A stretch of 64,000 bases of DNA from positions 1-64,000 of the forward strand of contig JAFWZW010000003.1 in assembly GCA_017517325.1 (NCBI GenBank). The letters are read 5' to 3'. How positions within the stretch are numbered: the stretch's first letter is position 1; every line of letters begins with the position of its first letter. Under the pieces are notes generated by a model, which saw only the letters and a program-made list of their open reading frames with translations, ran no database searches and was not told where the DNA came from. The position numbers and the translations under genes were made by a program. This document shows positions 22,056 to 29,688 of the stretch, in pieces. This stretch comes from Clostridia bacterium. Its GTDB lineage: Bacteria > Bacillota > Clostridia > Oscillospirales > SIG627.

Positions 22056-22076
22056 GTCCTGTCACCCGCACCAAAA
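22056..22076 (+). repeat. Copied tRNA-Leu 3' end, second copy of the 21-bp direct repeat
   Basis: Identical to 21863-21883. The 172 bp between the copies contain an inverted T-arm fragment (21930-21943, GGTTCAAGTCCT on the minus strand) and a 12-bp-arm hairpin (ATCAAATAGTCC, loop GGG) near 21963-21990. There is no gene. It looks like a small palindromic insertion or a degraded element at the tRNA end. Confidence 0.7.
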
Positions 22077-22106
22077 ATCCTTGTTCTTATGAACAAGGAT
22101 TTTTTT
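22072..22106 (+). terminator. Terminator hairpin
   Basis: AAAATCCTTGTTC, loop TTAT, GAACAAGGATTTTTTT, with a full U-run. Confidence 0.8.
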
Positions 22107-22107
22107 C

Positions 22108-22316
22108 AAGCCGATAGGCTTAGTATACCATCACGCTTTAGCGTGTATATCATTGCCGCACTCATGCGGCGTATATCATCGCACCGTAGGTGGGTATGCT
22201 TCTATCGGCTTGATGAAATACAGCGGCTCAGCCACTGATGATATGCAAAACTCGTTTTGATGATATACAAGGCTTCGCCTTGATGCTTAAATCAAAATGC
22301 CGAAATCGGTATTTTG
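22108..22316. repeat. Array of hairpins with TATATCAT spacers, partly cloverleaf-like
   Basis: Outer arms AAGCCGATAG (22108-22117) and CTATCGGCTT (22202-22211) enclose three small hairpins at 22132-22145, 22155-22170 and 22182-22192, separated by TATATCAT. Further hairpins at 22246-22259, 22268-22282 and 22293-22316 have the spacer in the opposite orientation (ATGATATA). No reading frame is evident. It resembles repeat-rich intergenic palindromes of gut Clostridia. Together with 21881-22072 it accounts for the gene-free stretch here. Confidence 0.65.
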
Positions 22317-22416
22317 TACGACAAATTCGAAAGTTCATACAAATTAGCATAACAAAATAAATCCTTTGTGTCAAGTTGAAAGGGCGCACGATTTTCACCG
22401 AAAACCGCTTTTTATA

Positions 22417-22445
22417 TTGATTTTTACTTTAAAAAATGATATACT
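22417..22445 (+). promoter_or_regulatory. Promoter of the GDPD-like gene
   Basis: TTGATT, 17 bp, TATACT, about 30 bp upstream of the start codon. Confidence 0.65.
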
Positions 22446-22476
22446 CAATTCAACAAAAAACAAGAAGGTGACGTAT

Positions 22477-23181
22477 ATGCGATTGATCGCACACGCTTGC
22501 GGACCCACGATCTACCCATCCAATTCTATTCTCTCTGCCAGAGAGGCTCTGAAAAGCGGAGCAGAGATGGTCGAACTGGATCTGCAGTTTACCTCCGACA
22601 AAAAGCTTGCCGTATTTCACGATGCGGACCTGATGAAAAAATTCGGTGATCCCCGAAAATGCTGTGAGGTAACGGCAAATGAATTTCTGGCAATGCGCCG
22701 CAGAGTGGATATTGCTTGCCCATCACACCTCTTGGAGCATTTCTTTGAATGCGGCATTTCTCCGATCCTTCTGCATTTTGATCAAACCACGTTAGAGGCG
22801 ACCTTGGAGCTGGTAGAAGAGTATCACTATCTTGATCGCGTGTGTTTCGGTGTGACGCAGGTTTGTAGCCTTTTGCAGATCAAGAAACGCTTCCCCCAAG
22901 CCCGTGTGCTTGGATTTATCCACGAACCTGAAAGCATTGATGAATTTGCGAAAAACGGAGTGGATTTTATCCGCTTATGGGAACGCTGGATGATCCCTGA
23001 AAACATAGAGCGGGTGAAAAGAAGCGGAGCGGAGCTTTGGGTCATGACAGGCGGACCCGGAACCGATTACCCCGTAGGGCGCCCTGACCGTGCAGGTCTT
23101 TTAAGGGTTGCGGCGATGGAGCCTGACGGGCTTTTGGTCAACGATATTCCTTTTGTAAAATCAGTATTGGCAGAGAGATGA
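22477..23181 (+). CDS. Glycerophosphodiester phosphodiesterase-like protein, divergent
   Basis: 234 residues from ATG 22477 (GAAGGTG ribosome site). The TIM-barrel start IAHACGP keeps the first catalytic histidine of GDPD enzymes, but the usual HRG arginine is alanine and the following ENT is NS. The metal-binding ELDLQFTSDKKLAVFHDADL pattern is conserved. WVMTGGPGTD near the C-terminus fits the barrel's last strands. It probably still acts on a phosphodiester or a related substrate, but loss of the Arg and Glu makes activity uncertain. Transcribed alone from its own promoter. Confidence 0.75.
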   Translation: MRLIAHACGPTIYPSNSILSAREALKSGAEMVELDLQFTSDKKLAVFHDADLMKKFGDPRKCCEVTANEFLAMRRRVDIACPSHLLEHFFECGISPILLHFDQTTLEATLELVEEYHYLDRVCFGVTQVCSLLQIKKRFPQARVLGFIHEPESIDEFAKNGVDFIRLWERWMIPENIERVKRSGAELWVMTGGPGTDYPVGRPDRAGLLRVAAMEPDGLLVNDIPFVKSVLAER

Positions 23182-23186
23182 AAGAA

Positions 23187-23218
23187 AAGATCCCAAGACG
23201 GAACGTTCTTGGGATCTT
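23187..23218. terminator. Shared terminator between convergent genes
   Basis: AAGATCCCAAGAC pairs with GTTCTTGGGATCTT. It serves the GDPD-like gene and overlaps the end of the gene on the other strand. Confidence 0.7.
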
Positions 23219-23774
23219 ATTTTACACTTGCTGCAACTCTTTGCCCTGCGGGATAATCCTGCAGACGGCCGACGTACACCGATTCCACACCGGGAAACTT
23301 CAGAAAATCGCAGGGATGAGGAATATCGGGCAGGGACTCGGCGCCTTCGATCTGAAATTCCAAAAACAGCGCTTTGATGAACTCGGAGCAATAAAACTTA
23401 TTATCCGAAGCTCTGTTGTGCTGGAACGCCGCCAAGCAAAGACCTACGAAGTTGTAGCCGTAATTATCCTTGTTAGCATACATTTCTTCCAGAAAGTTTT
23501 CAAGCCTTTCATACTGCTCGTCTGTAACGGAAAGCTTTAATACCTGACACTTGGTTTTGGGAAAACGGTAAAAGGTTCCTTTCCAGATATATTCCTTTAC
23601 AAAGCCCCCCCAGAAGGGGTTATAGGGATGCCTTCTTCCAAAGGAAAACATCGGATCAAGAGAAGAAGAAAGAGAGATGGAGATGTGATTGAATTGTTGC
23701 CCGGTAACCGCTTTAATGGCACGGGAAAGATTGGAGCTGGTTTGAGTCAGCACCAAATAGATCTCTTTTTCCAC
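23217..23774 (-). CDS. NlpC/P60-superfamily YiiX-like cysteine hydrolase
   Basis: 185 residues from GTG 23774, which has AGGAGG 7 nt upstream; an in-frame extension lacks a site. The sequence VLTQTSSNLSRAIKAVTGQQFNHISISL carries the histidine of the permuted papain-like fold. NKFYCSEFIKALF carries the cysteine in the usual YCSEF motif. Such proteins cleave or bind lipids or peptides; the substrate here is unknown. No signal peptide is visible, so it should be cytoplasmic. It stands alone. Confidence 0.75.
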   Translation of the reverse strand: MEKEIYLVLTQTSSNLSRAIKAVTGQQFNHISISLSSSLDPMFSFGRRHPYNPFWGGFVKEYIWKGTFYRFPKTKCQVLKLSVTDEQYERLENFLEEMYANKDNYGYNFVGLCLAAFQHNRASDNKFYCSEFIKALFLEFQIEGAESLPDIPHPCDFLKFPGVESVYVGRLQDYPAGQRVAASVK

Positions 23775-23859
23775 GAAGACACCTCCTATCTTTATCGTCA
23801 ACTCCCATAGTATACTATTTTCTTTGGAATCAGTCAAGAAAAAAGCTCGGAATTTAATA

Positions 23860-23888
23860 TTGTAATTTTTATCCTATTTGGGTATAAT
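23860..23888 (+). promoter_or_regulatory. Promoter of mnmM
   Basis: TTGTAA, 17 bp, TATAAT, 29 bp before the TTG start. Confidence 0.7.
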
Positions 23889-23917
23889 GGTAAAAATAAA
23901 AGAAATGAGGGCACAAA

Positions 23918-24484
23918 TTGGACTACGCCTTTAACGCTTTGGGGCTATCCCACAAATTTATGTCAGAACGGATCAAGCCCGGTTCGGTTTGCATTGACGG
24001 TACCGCAGGCAGAGGCCGAGATACCCTTTTCTTATCCAGACTGGTGGGAGAAAACGGAAGGGTCATCGCCTTTGACATACAGGAGGAAGCGGTGGAAAGC
24101 ACCCGTGCGCTCCTTTCTGAAAACGACGCAAAAAACGCCGAAGTTCATCTTTGCTGTCACAGCAAGATGGATGAATTTGCCAATGCCGAAAGCATTGACG
24201 GTATTATGTTCAATTTCGGTTGGCTCCCCGGCGGTGATCACAAGGCCTTTTCCAAGGGTGAAACCTCCGTTGCGGCCATAAAAAAAGGACTAAGCCTTTT
24301 AAAGCCCGGTGGCGTTATGACCCTTTGTCTCTATTACGGCAAGGAGAACGGAACGGAAGAGAGGGACACCGTTCTCAACCATTTGAAGGAGATTGATTCC
24401 AAGGCATACAGTGTTTTCCTGGGGAATTTTATCAACCGAACCTCCTGCCCGCCCATGATCGTTCTCATTGAAAAGCACCCTTGA
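23918..24484 (+). CDS. mnmM: tRNA methyltransferase MnmM/YtqB family
   Basis: 188 residues, starting on TTG 23918 after GAGGG. Class I SAM-dependent methyltransferase: CIDGTAGRGRDTLFLSRLVG (motif I), AFDIQEEAVESTRALL (motif II) and MFNFGWLPGGDH (motif IV). The last matches the YtqB/PF06962 family, whose B. subtilis member methylates 5-aminomethyl-2-thiouridine at the tRNA wobble position. Length is typical of the family. Confidence 0.88.
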   Translation: MDYAFNALGLSHKFMSERIKPGSVCIDGTAGRGRDTLFLSRLVGENGRVIAFDIQEEAVESTRALLSENDAKNAEVHLCCHSKMDEFANAESIDGIMFNFGWLPGGDHKAFSKGETSVAAIKKGLSLLKPGGVMTLCLYYGKENGTEERDTVLNHLKEIDSKAYSVFLGNFINRTSCPPMIVLIEKHP

Positions 24485-24509
24485 TCATATAAGAGTTTTC
24501 AGTTTTTTC

Positions 24510-24538
24510 TTGACAAAAAACACCGTAGGAATCATAAT
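24510..24538 (+). promoter_or_regulatory. Promoter of the nitroreductase gene
   Basis: TTGACA, 17 bp, CATAAT, 16 bp before the start codon. Confidence 0.65.
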
Positions 24539-24553
24539 AAGAAAGAGGTACAC

Positions 24554-25123
24554 ATGAACGTAAGTGACAGCATTTTAAAACGCCGTTCCATTCGGAAGTT
24601 TCAAAGCATCCCGGTTGCCAAAGAGGTACTTGAAAAATTGGTTTCTCTGGGCAGGCTTTATGCTTCTGCCGCCAATGCACAGCCCGTGCGTTTTGCCATC
24701 GTAAACAAAAAAGAAAACTGCGATGTTGTATTTGAAAATCTGAATTGGGCTATGTTTTTACCTGATTTCACCATTGAAGAAAAGAGCCGCCCCACCGCCT
24801 ATATTTTGCTTTTGAGCGAAAAAGAAAAGAGTTCCTTTTTTGAGTTTGATGCAGGAGCAGCCGCAACCACCGTTATGCTTGCTGCAGAGGAGGAAGGTCT
24901 TTCTTCCTGTTGTCTGAAGATCCCGCGGCAGGATGAAATGAAAAAAGTCTTAGGCCTTGAAGGATACGTTCCCGTTTACGCCATTGCACTTGGCCAAGGG
25001 GCGATCCAAAGCACCGTTATTCCTCGCGAAGAAAGCCAGAAATACAGCGTGGATCCTCAGGGCAATTTTATCGTTCCAAAATTCAGAACAGAAGAAGTTT
25101 TGATCTGGTCTGATTGTAAATAA
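24554..25123 (+). CDS. Nitroreductase family protein
   Basis: 189 residues. The N-terminal RRSIRKFQSIPVAKEVLEKLV is the FMN-phosphate-binding start of the family, and DAGAAATTVMLAAEEEGLSSCC plus GYVPVYAIALGQG complete it. It uses FMN and NAD(P)H to reduce nitro groups, quinones or other acceptors. The true substrate cannot be read from the sequence. It lies 21 bp upstream of the YhcH-like gene, so the two are probably co-transcribed. Confidence 0.92.
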   Translation: MNVSDSILKRRSIRKFQSIPVAKEVLEKLVSLGRLYASAANAQPVRFAIVNKKENCDVVFENLNWAMFLPDFTIEEKSRPTAYILLLSEKEKSSFFEFDAGAAATTVMLAAEEEGLSSCCLKIPRQDEMKKVLGLEGYVPVYAIALGQGAIQSTVIPREESQKYSVDPQGNFIVPKFRTEEVLIWSDCK

Positions 25124-25144
25124 AAAAACAAGGAGATAAACAAA

Positions 25145-25603
25145 ATGATTCTTGACCGTCTTGAAAATGCAAAGTTCTATCTTGGTATCCACCCGGGTAT
25201 CGATGCCATTTTGAAAAAAGCAATGGAGACCACTCCTGAAAACTTCCCTTCGGAAAAGGTCTTTCTGGATGGTAAAAAGATCTTTATTAACCCCGGCAAC
25301 TACGAGACTCACGCAGCAGAGGGCGCTTCCTTTGAGGCACACAGAGTATACGCTGACGTAATGTGCATGATCGAGGGTGAGGAGACCATCTACGTTAAGA
25401 ACACCGATGCTCTTTCCCAGATCACCACGGAATACAACGCAGAAAAGGATTGCCTTCTGGCAAAGCTGGATGCTGATAATACCCCCGTTCGTCTGACTGC
25501 AGGCTCCTTCTGTATTCTCTTCCCTCAGGATGCGCATGCTCCCGGCTGCCACGCTGAAGGCCCCTGCAAGGTAAAGAAGCTGATCGGTAAAGTTCAATTA
25601 TAA
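25145..25603 (+). CDS. YhcH/YjgK/YiaL family protein (DUF386)
   Basis: 152 residues, near the family length. It has a cupin-like fold with SFEAHRVYADVMCMIEGEETIYV, where the His and Glu of the metal or sugar site lie, and FCILFPQDAHAPGCH at the C-terminal strand. Members have been linked to sialic acid and galactoside catabolism as sugar anomerases. No such pathway genes are nearby, so its sugar is unknown. Confidence 0.9.
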   Translation: MILDRLENAKFYLGIHPGIDAILKKAMETTPENFPSEKVFLDGKKIFINPGNYETHAAEGASFEAHRVYADVMCMIEGEETIYVKNTDALSQITTEYNAEKDCLLAKLDADNTPVRLTAGSFCILFPQDAHAPGCHAEGPCKVKKLIGKVQL

Positions 25604-25669
25604 GCAAAACATAAAAATATGAAAAAAGCGTGTTATCCTTTGCAAAGAACGACGCAACCCCATTGAGAT

Positions 25670-25708
25670 AAAAAAACAGTATAGTCAGACCGACTATACT
25701 GTTTTTTT
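25670..25708. terminator. Bidirectional terminator
   Basis: AAAAAAACAGTATAGTC pairs with GACTATACTGTTTTTTT. The surrounding 25604-25853 region shows no gene. Confidence 0.85.
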
Positions 25709-25853
25709 GTTAAAAGCAATAAATCTCGAAACTTTTCAAAAACTACTTTATTTTTCTTCCCGATCATATCGATCATATTATAATATACTATGCCAAACAA
25801 ATGTTCTGCACCGACAAGATCCTTGATCTCATAGATAAATCAAAATCACGCCT

Positions 25854-26549
25854 TTAAAACTTCACGGGGACAGGGTGATCCAGCGTCATTTCATCGGGCT
25901 TTACGATGCAGTCGTAGGCAAGGACCGTAACACCCTGTTCAGAGGCATGGCGCAGGGCTTTGCCGAAAGCGGGGTGGGTTTTGTCATTGGGTGAAAAGGA
26001 GCGCATTTCCTTCATCTGGATCACAAAGAGAACGTAGGCCTCAAAGCCCTCTTCCTTTGCCCGCATCAGTTCCTCTAAATGACGGACTCCCCTTTGGGTT
26101 GGCGCATCGGGAAAGGAGGCTTCCCCCGCTTCCTCCAGAGTAACGCCTTTCACCTCCAAAAAGATGCGGCGGTCGCCATCCTCCACATAAAAATCAAAAC
26201 GGGAGGTACCGAAAAATACTTCCCTGCGAACGATAGCGTTTGAAGAAAAGAATTTTCCCGATCTAAAAAATTCCTCTGCGACAGCGTTGGGAGCCTGGGA
26301 ATCCATATTGACGAGCAAAGGACTGCCCACTTCCCTTTTCTTCTCCACTGCCACAAGATCATATTCGGTTTTGCGCTTTGCCCCCTCGCCCTTGGCAAGG
26401 TAAACGGTAGCACCCGGCAGGAGGAGCTCGCGGCAACGTCCCGTATTCTTCACGTGAACCGGTTCTATTTTGCCGTCACGCTCTACCTGTGCCACGAAAC
26501 GGTTGGGGCGGGATAGAAAAACGGCTTTTTCGACCTTTGAATATCGCAT
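25854..26549 (-). CDS. sfsA: SfsA family protein (sugar fermentation stimulation, DNA-binding/nuclease-like)
   Basis: 231 residues from ATG 26549, preferred because GAGGG precedes it; an in-frame ATG 9 codons upstream has none. Family motifs: FLSRPNRFVAQVERDG (OB-fold part), NTGRCRELLLPG, and the PD-(D/E)xK-like core with RFDFYVEDGDRRIFLEVKGVTL and FPDAPTQRGVRHLEEL. SfsA binds nucleic acid and belongs to the nuclease superfamily. Its cellular role is poorly defined. Confidence 0.93.
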   Translation of the reverse strand: MRYSKVEKAVFLSRPNRFVAQVERDGKIEPVHVKNTGRCRELLLPGATVYLAKGEGAKRKTEYDLVAVEKKREVGSPLLVNMDSQAPNAVAEEFFRSGKFFSSNAIVRREVFFGTSRFDFYVEDGDRRIFLEVKGVTLEEAGEASFPDAPTQRGVRHLEELMRAKEEGFEAYVLFVIQMKEMRSFSPNDKTHPAFGKALRHASEQGVTVLAYDCIVKPDEMTLDHPVPVKF

Positions 26550-26649
26550 TTTACCCTCGGTTTTCTTTTTTCTCATTGTAGCATATGGGATGATTTATTT
26601 CAAGAAAGGCTTTTTTTCAAGGAAAAAGCAGAAAAATGCGTTTCCTTCA

Positions 26650-26678
26650 TTGACTTATGAAAAAAGCCGTGCTATAAT
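26650..26678 (+). promoter_or_regulatory. Promoter of the SCIFF locus
   Basis: TTGACT, 17 bp, TATAAT, near-consensus, 31 bp upstream of the precursor start. Confidence 0.8.
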
Positions 26679-26709
26679 AAACTCAATCTAATTGCGAAGG
26701 AGTCATACT

Positions 26710-26859
26710 ATGAAACATATCCAGACCTTGGAAACCAAAAATCTTTGCGAAAGCGCTAAAAAAGGCGGTTGCGGTGAGTGCCAGACTTCTTGCCAGTCCG
26801 CTTGCAAGACCAGCTGCGGCATTGCAAACCAGCAGTGCGAAAACAAAGAAAGCAAATAA
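26710..26859 (+). CDS. scfA: SCIFF ranthipeptide precursor (six cysteines in forty-five)
   Basis: 49 residues, ATG 26710 after GAAGGAG. Six cysteines fall in the C-terminal half (Cys21, 24, 28, 32, 36 and 43), with an extra Cys13. The leader begins MKHIQTLETKN and the core reads GGCGECQTSCQSACKTSC. This is the highly conserved SCIFF family of Clostridia, whose cysteines are thioether-linked to beta or gamma carbons by the adjacent radical SAM enzyme. The product's role is proposed to be signalling rather than antibiosis. It lies 60 bp before its maturase, with a terminator in between. Confidence 0.95.
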   Translation: MKHIQTLETKNLCESAKKGGCGECQTSCQSACKTSCGIANQQCENKESK

Positions 26860-26869
26860 GCTTCAAAAC

Positions 26870-26900
26870 AAAAAAATGCCGCCTTGTGCGGCATTTTTTT
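26870..26900 (+). terminator. Terminator/attenuator between SCIFF precursor and maturase
   Basis: AAAAAAATGCCGC, loop, GCGGCATTTTTTT. It should make the short precursor message abundant, with partial readthrough to the maturase. Confidence 0.85.
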
Positions 26901-26919
26901 CGATATAAAAGGAGTCGTT

Positions 26920-28299
26920 ATGATACATTGCTATAAACTGGGTGGGCTGAACATCGTGCTGGATACCTTTTCCGGCTCCGTTCACGTAGTGGACGAGGTG
27001 GCCTACGATCTCATCGAGGGCTTTGAAAACACAGAAAAGGAAGCCCTTATTGATCTTCTTTTTGAAAAGCATAAGGGCAACCCCGAAGTGACCCGTGACG
27101 AGCTTTTGGATTGCTACGAGCAGGTTCTGGAGTTGAAGGAGATGGGTAAGCTCTTCAGCCCCGATCCCTTTAAGCCTCTTGCCGGTGAGCTGAAGCAAAA
27201 GACCAGCGGCGTTGTGAAGGCACTTTGCCTTCACGTTGCCCATACCTGCAACTTGAACTGTGCCTACTGCTTTGCAAGTCAAGGGAAATATCAGGGTGAG
27301 CGAGCCATTATGAGCCTTGACGTTGCCAAGCGGGCCTTGGATTTTCTCATTGAAAATTCCGGCACCCGCAAAAACCTTGAGGTCGACTTTTTCGGCGGTG
27401 AGCCGCTGATGAATTTCGATATGCTCAAGGAGCTGGTTTCCTACGCCAGAGAGCGGGAAAAGGAAGCGGGCAAGCATTTCCGCTTTACTTTGACCACCAA
27501 CGGCGTTCTCATTGACGATGACGTGATTGATTTTGCCAACCGCGAAATGAGCAACGTGGTTTTAAGTCTTGACGGCAGAAAAGAGATCCACGATCATTTC
27601 CGCGTAGACTATCAGGGTAAAGGAAGCTGGGAAAAGATCGTTCCCAAGTTTCAAAAGCTGGTGGAGGCACGCGGCGGCAAGGGCTACTATATGCGCGGCA
27701 CCTTTACCCACCGCAACCCTGATTTTGTAAAGGATATTGAAGAAATGCTCCGCCTTGGCTTTACGGAACTGAGTATGGAGCCGGTGGTCTGCGCCCCCGA
27801 TGACCCTTCCGCTCTGACAAAAGAGGATCTGCCCATCGTTTTGGAGCAATATGAAAAGCTGGCAGAGCTGATGGCCGAAAAGCGCAAGGAAGGAAAGCCC
27901 TTTACCTTCTATCACTATATGATCGATCTCAAGGGCGGCCCCTGCATTTACAAACGCGTATCCGGCTGCGGCTCCGGAACGGAATATATGGCGGTAACGC
28001 CATGGGGTGACCTTTACCCCTGCCACCAATTCGTAGGCGACGAAAAATTCCTTTTAGGCAACATTTGGGAGGGTGTGAAGAACACCGCCATTCAGGATGA
28101 ATTTATGGCCTGCAACGTTTATTCCCGCCCCGAATGCGAAACCTGCTGGGCAAAGCTTTATTGTTCCGGCGGTTGCGCCGCCAACGCTTACCACGCCACC
28201 GGCTCCGTTACCGGTATTTACGAATACGGTTGTAAGCTGTTCCGCAAGCGTATGGAATGTGCCATTATGCTGGAAGCCTCCAAATCCTTGGAAGAATGA
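26920..28299 (+). CDS. scfB: SCIFF radical SAM maturase
   Basis: 459 residues from ATG 26920 (AAGGAG ribosome site). A RiPP-recognition-like N-terminal domain (about 1-95) precedes the radical SAM core with Cys110-x3-Cys114-x2-Cys117 (CNLNCAYC). FFGGEPLMNF and TTNGVLIDDD lie in the barrel. The C-terminal SPASM domain binds two more iron-sulfur clusters, with cysteines in YPCHQF, CNVYSRPECETCWAKLYCSGGC and YGCK. It installs thioether bonds in the upstream precursor. Its stop overlaps the next start (ATGA), so the next gene is translationally coupled. Confidence 0.95.
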   Translation: MIHCYKLGGLNIVLDTFSGSVHVVDEVAYDLIEGFENTEKEALIDLLFEKHKGNPEVTRDELLDCYEQVLELKEMGKLFSPDPFKPLAGELKQKTSGVVKALCLHVAHTCNLNCAYCFASQGKYQGERAIMSLDVAKRALDFLIENSGTRKNLEVDFFGGEPLMNFDMLKELVSYAREREKEAGKHFRFTLTTNGVLIDDDVIDFANREMSNVVLSLDGRKEIHDHFRVDYQGKGSWEKIVPKFQKLVEARGGKGYYMRGTFTHRNPDFVKDIEEMLRLGFTELSMEPVVCAPDDPSALTKEDLPIVLEQYEKLAELMAEKRKEGKPFTFYHYMIDLKGGPCIYKRVSGCGSGTEYMAVTPWGDLYPCHQFVGDEKFLLGNIWEGVKNTAIQDEFMACNVYSRPECETCWAKLYCSGGCAANAYHATGSVTGIYEYGCKLFRKRMECAIMLEASKSLEE

Positions 28300-29645
28300 T
28301 GAAAACGCCCGTCTGTGATTTCGTAGAGGACTATCAAAAACAGAATATCACGCGCCTTCATATGCCCGGCCACAAGGGCGTTGGGAAAGCAGATCCAGTG
28401 GAAAGAGATATTACCGAGATCTCCGGCGCTGACGTGCTCTACCGAGAAAGTGGAATTTTAGCAGAAAGTCAACGAAATGCGACAACGCTTTTCGGTACCG
28501 AAAAGACCCTTTACTCCACGGAAGGCTCTACCCTTGCCATTCGTGCGATGCTGACCCTTGCGGTAAAGTATGCCGCTCTCGTAGGAAAGAAGCCCGTCAT
28601 TGCTGCAGGCAGAAACGCTCACAAGGCTTTTCTTACCTCCTGCGCGCTCCTTGACCTTTCCCCCGTTTGGCTTTATCCGGAAAGTAGCTCTTCCCTTCTC
28701 TCCTGCAAGATCGATCCCAAGGAGCTGACCGCATTTTTTGAAGGTGCTTCGCCAATGCCCACCGCTCTTTATCTGACCAGCCCCGATTACCTTGGAAACG
28801 TTTGTGATATTGAGGGGATCGCAAGTGTTTGCAAAACCCACGGCGTTTTGCTTTTGGTGGATAACGCTCACGGCGCTTACCTTCAGTTTTTGCCGGAATC
28901 CATTCATCCAATCGCATTGGGAGCGGATCTCTGCTGTGATTCCGCACATAAAACCCTGCCCGTGCTTACGGGAGGAGCCTATCTGCACGTAAGCAAAAAC
29001 GCACCGAAGCATTTGGCGCTCTGGGCAGAGGAAGCCATAAGCTTGTATTCCTCCACCAGTCCTTCTTATCTGATCCTTCAATCTCTTGACCGCTGTAACC
29101 CTTATTTAAACGACGTTTTTCAAAAGGAGCTGATCGCCTTTATTGAAAAAACAGAGGGGCTGAAAAAAAGCATTCGTCGGCTCGGCTTTCCCCTAACAGG
29201 TGACGAGCCCCTAAAGATCACCCTGATGCCCAAGGCGGCAGGATACACGGGAGAGGAGCTTGCTACCCTTTTGAGAGAGCACGGTATGGAATGCGAATTT
29301 GCCGACCCGGATTACACGGTCTTGATGCTTTCCCCCATTGCAGGAGAAAGGGTGTTGAATCAGCTCCATAATTTTTTTGAAAGGCTTCCCTTAAAAGAGC
29401 CGATCCTTCGGTTTCCACCCCAAATTCCGCGGGGAACGAAAAGCATCACTCCCAGAGAAGCGATGCTGGCACCAAGCGAAACGGTACCCATCTCCCTTGC
29501 GAAGGGCAGGATCTTAGCCGAAGCAGGCGTCAATTGCCCCCCTGCGGTACCCATTGCCGTTTGCGGAGAGATCCTTGACGATGCCGCAACCAAAGCTTTT
29601 AAATATTATGGGATCCAATCCGTACGAGTTGTAATAGAAACATAG
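28296..29645 (+). CDS. Orn/Lys/Arg decarboxylase-like PLP enzyme
   Basis: 449 residues from ATG 28296, which overlaps the scfB stop by 4 bases. Fold-type I PLP enzyme: LHMPGHKG at the N-terminus, STEGSTLAIRAML (phosphate site), LLVDNAHGAYL (Asp contacting the PLP ring nitrogen) and DSAHKTLPVLTGGAYL with the Schiff-base lysine. A C-terminal domain (about 340-449) is present, but the large wing domain of enteric decarboxylases is not. It probably makes a polyamine or agmatine. Members of this group are common near SCIFF loci and tmk in Clostridia. Confidence 0.86.
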   Translation: MMKTPVCDFVEDYQKQNITRLHMPGHKGVGKADPVERDITEISGADVLYRESGILAESQRNATTLFGTEKTLYSTEGSTLAIRAMLTLAVKYAALVGKKPVIAAGRNAHKAFLTSCALLDLSPVWLYPESSSSLLSCKIDPKELTAFFEGASPMPTALYLTSPDYLGNVCDIEGIASVCKTHGVLLLVDNAHGAYLQFLPESIHPIALGADLCCDSAHKTLPVLTGGAYLHVSKNAPKHLALWAEEAISLYSSTSPSYLILQSLDRCNPYLNDVFQKELIAFIEKTEGLKKSIRRLGFPLTGDEPLKITLMPKAAGYTGEELATLLREHGMECEFADPDYTVLMLSPIAGERVLNQLHNFFERLPLKEPILRFPPQIPRGTKSITPREAMLAPSETVPISLAKGRILAEAGVNCPPAVPIAVCGEILDDAATKAFKYYGIQSVRVVIET

Positions 29646-29646
29646 C

Positions 29647-29682
29647 AAAAACTGACACCGAAAAATTCGGTGTCAGTTTTTT
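29647..29682. terminator. Bidirectional terminator
   Basis: AAAACTGACACCGAA pairs with TTCGGTGTCAGTTTT, between the convergent decarboxylase and aspA genes. Confidence 0.85.
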
Positions 29683-29688
29683 ATAGAA

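Noticed and set aside
22108..22316. Possible CRISPR array
   Set aside because: The recurring units are short hairpins of differing sequence with 8-base spacers. No constant repeats of 25-40 bp and no cas genes.
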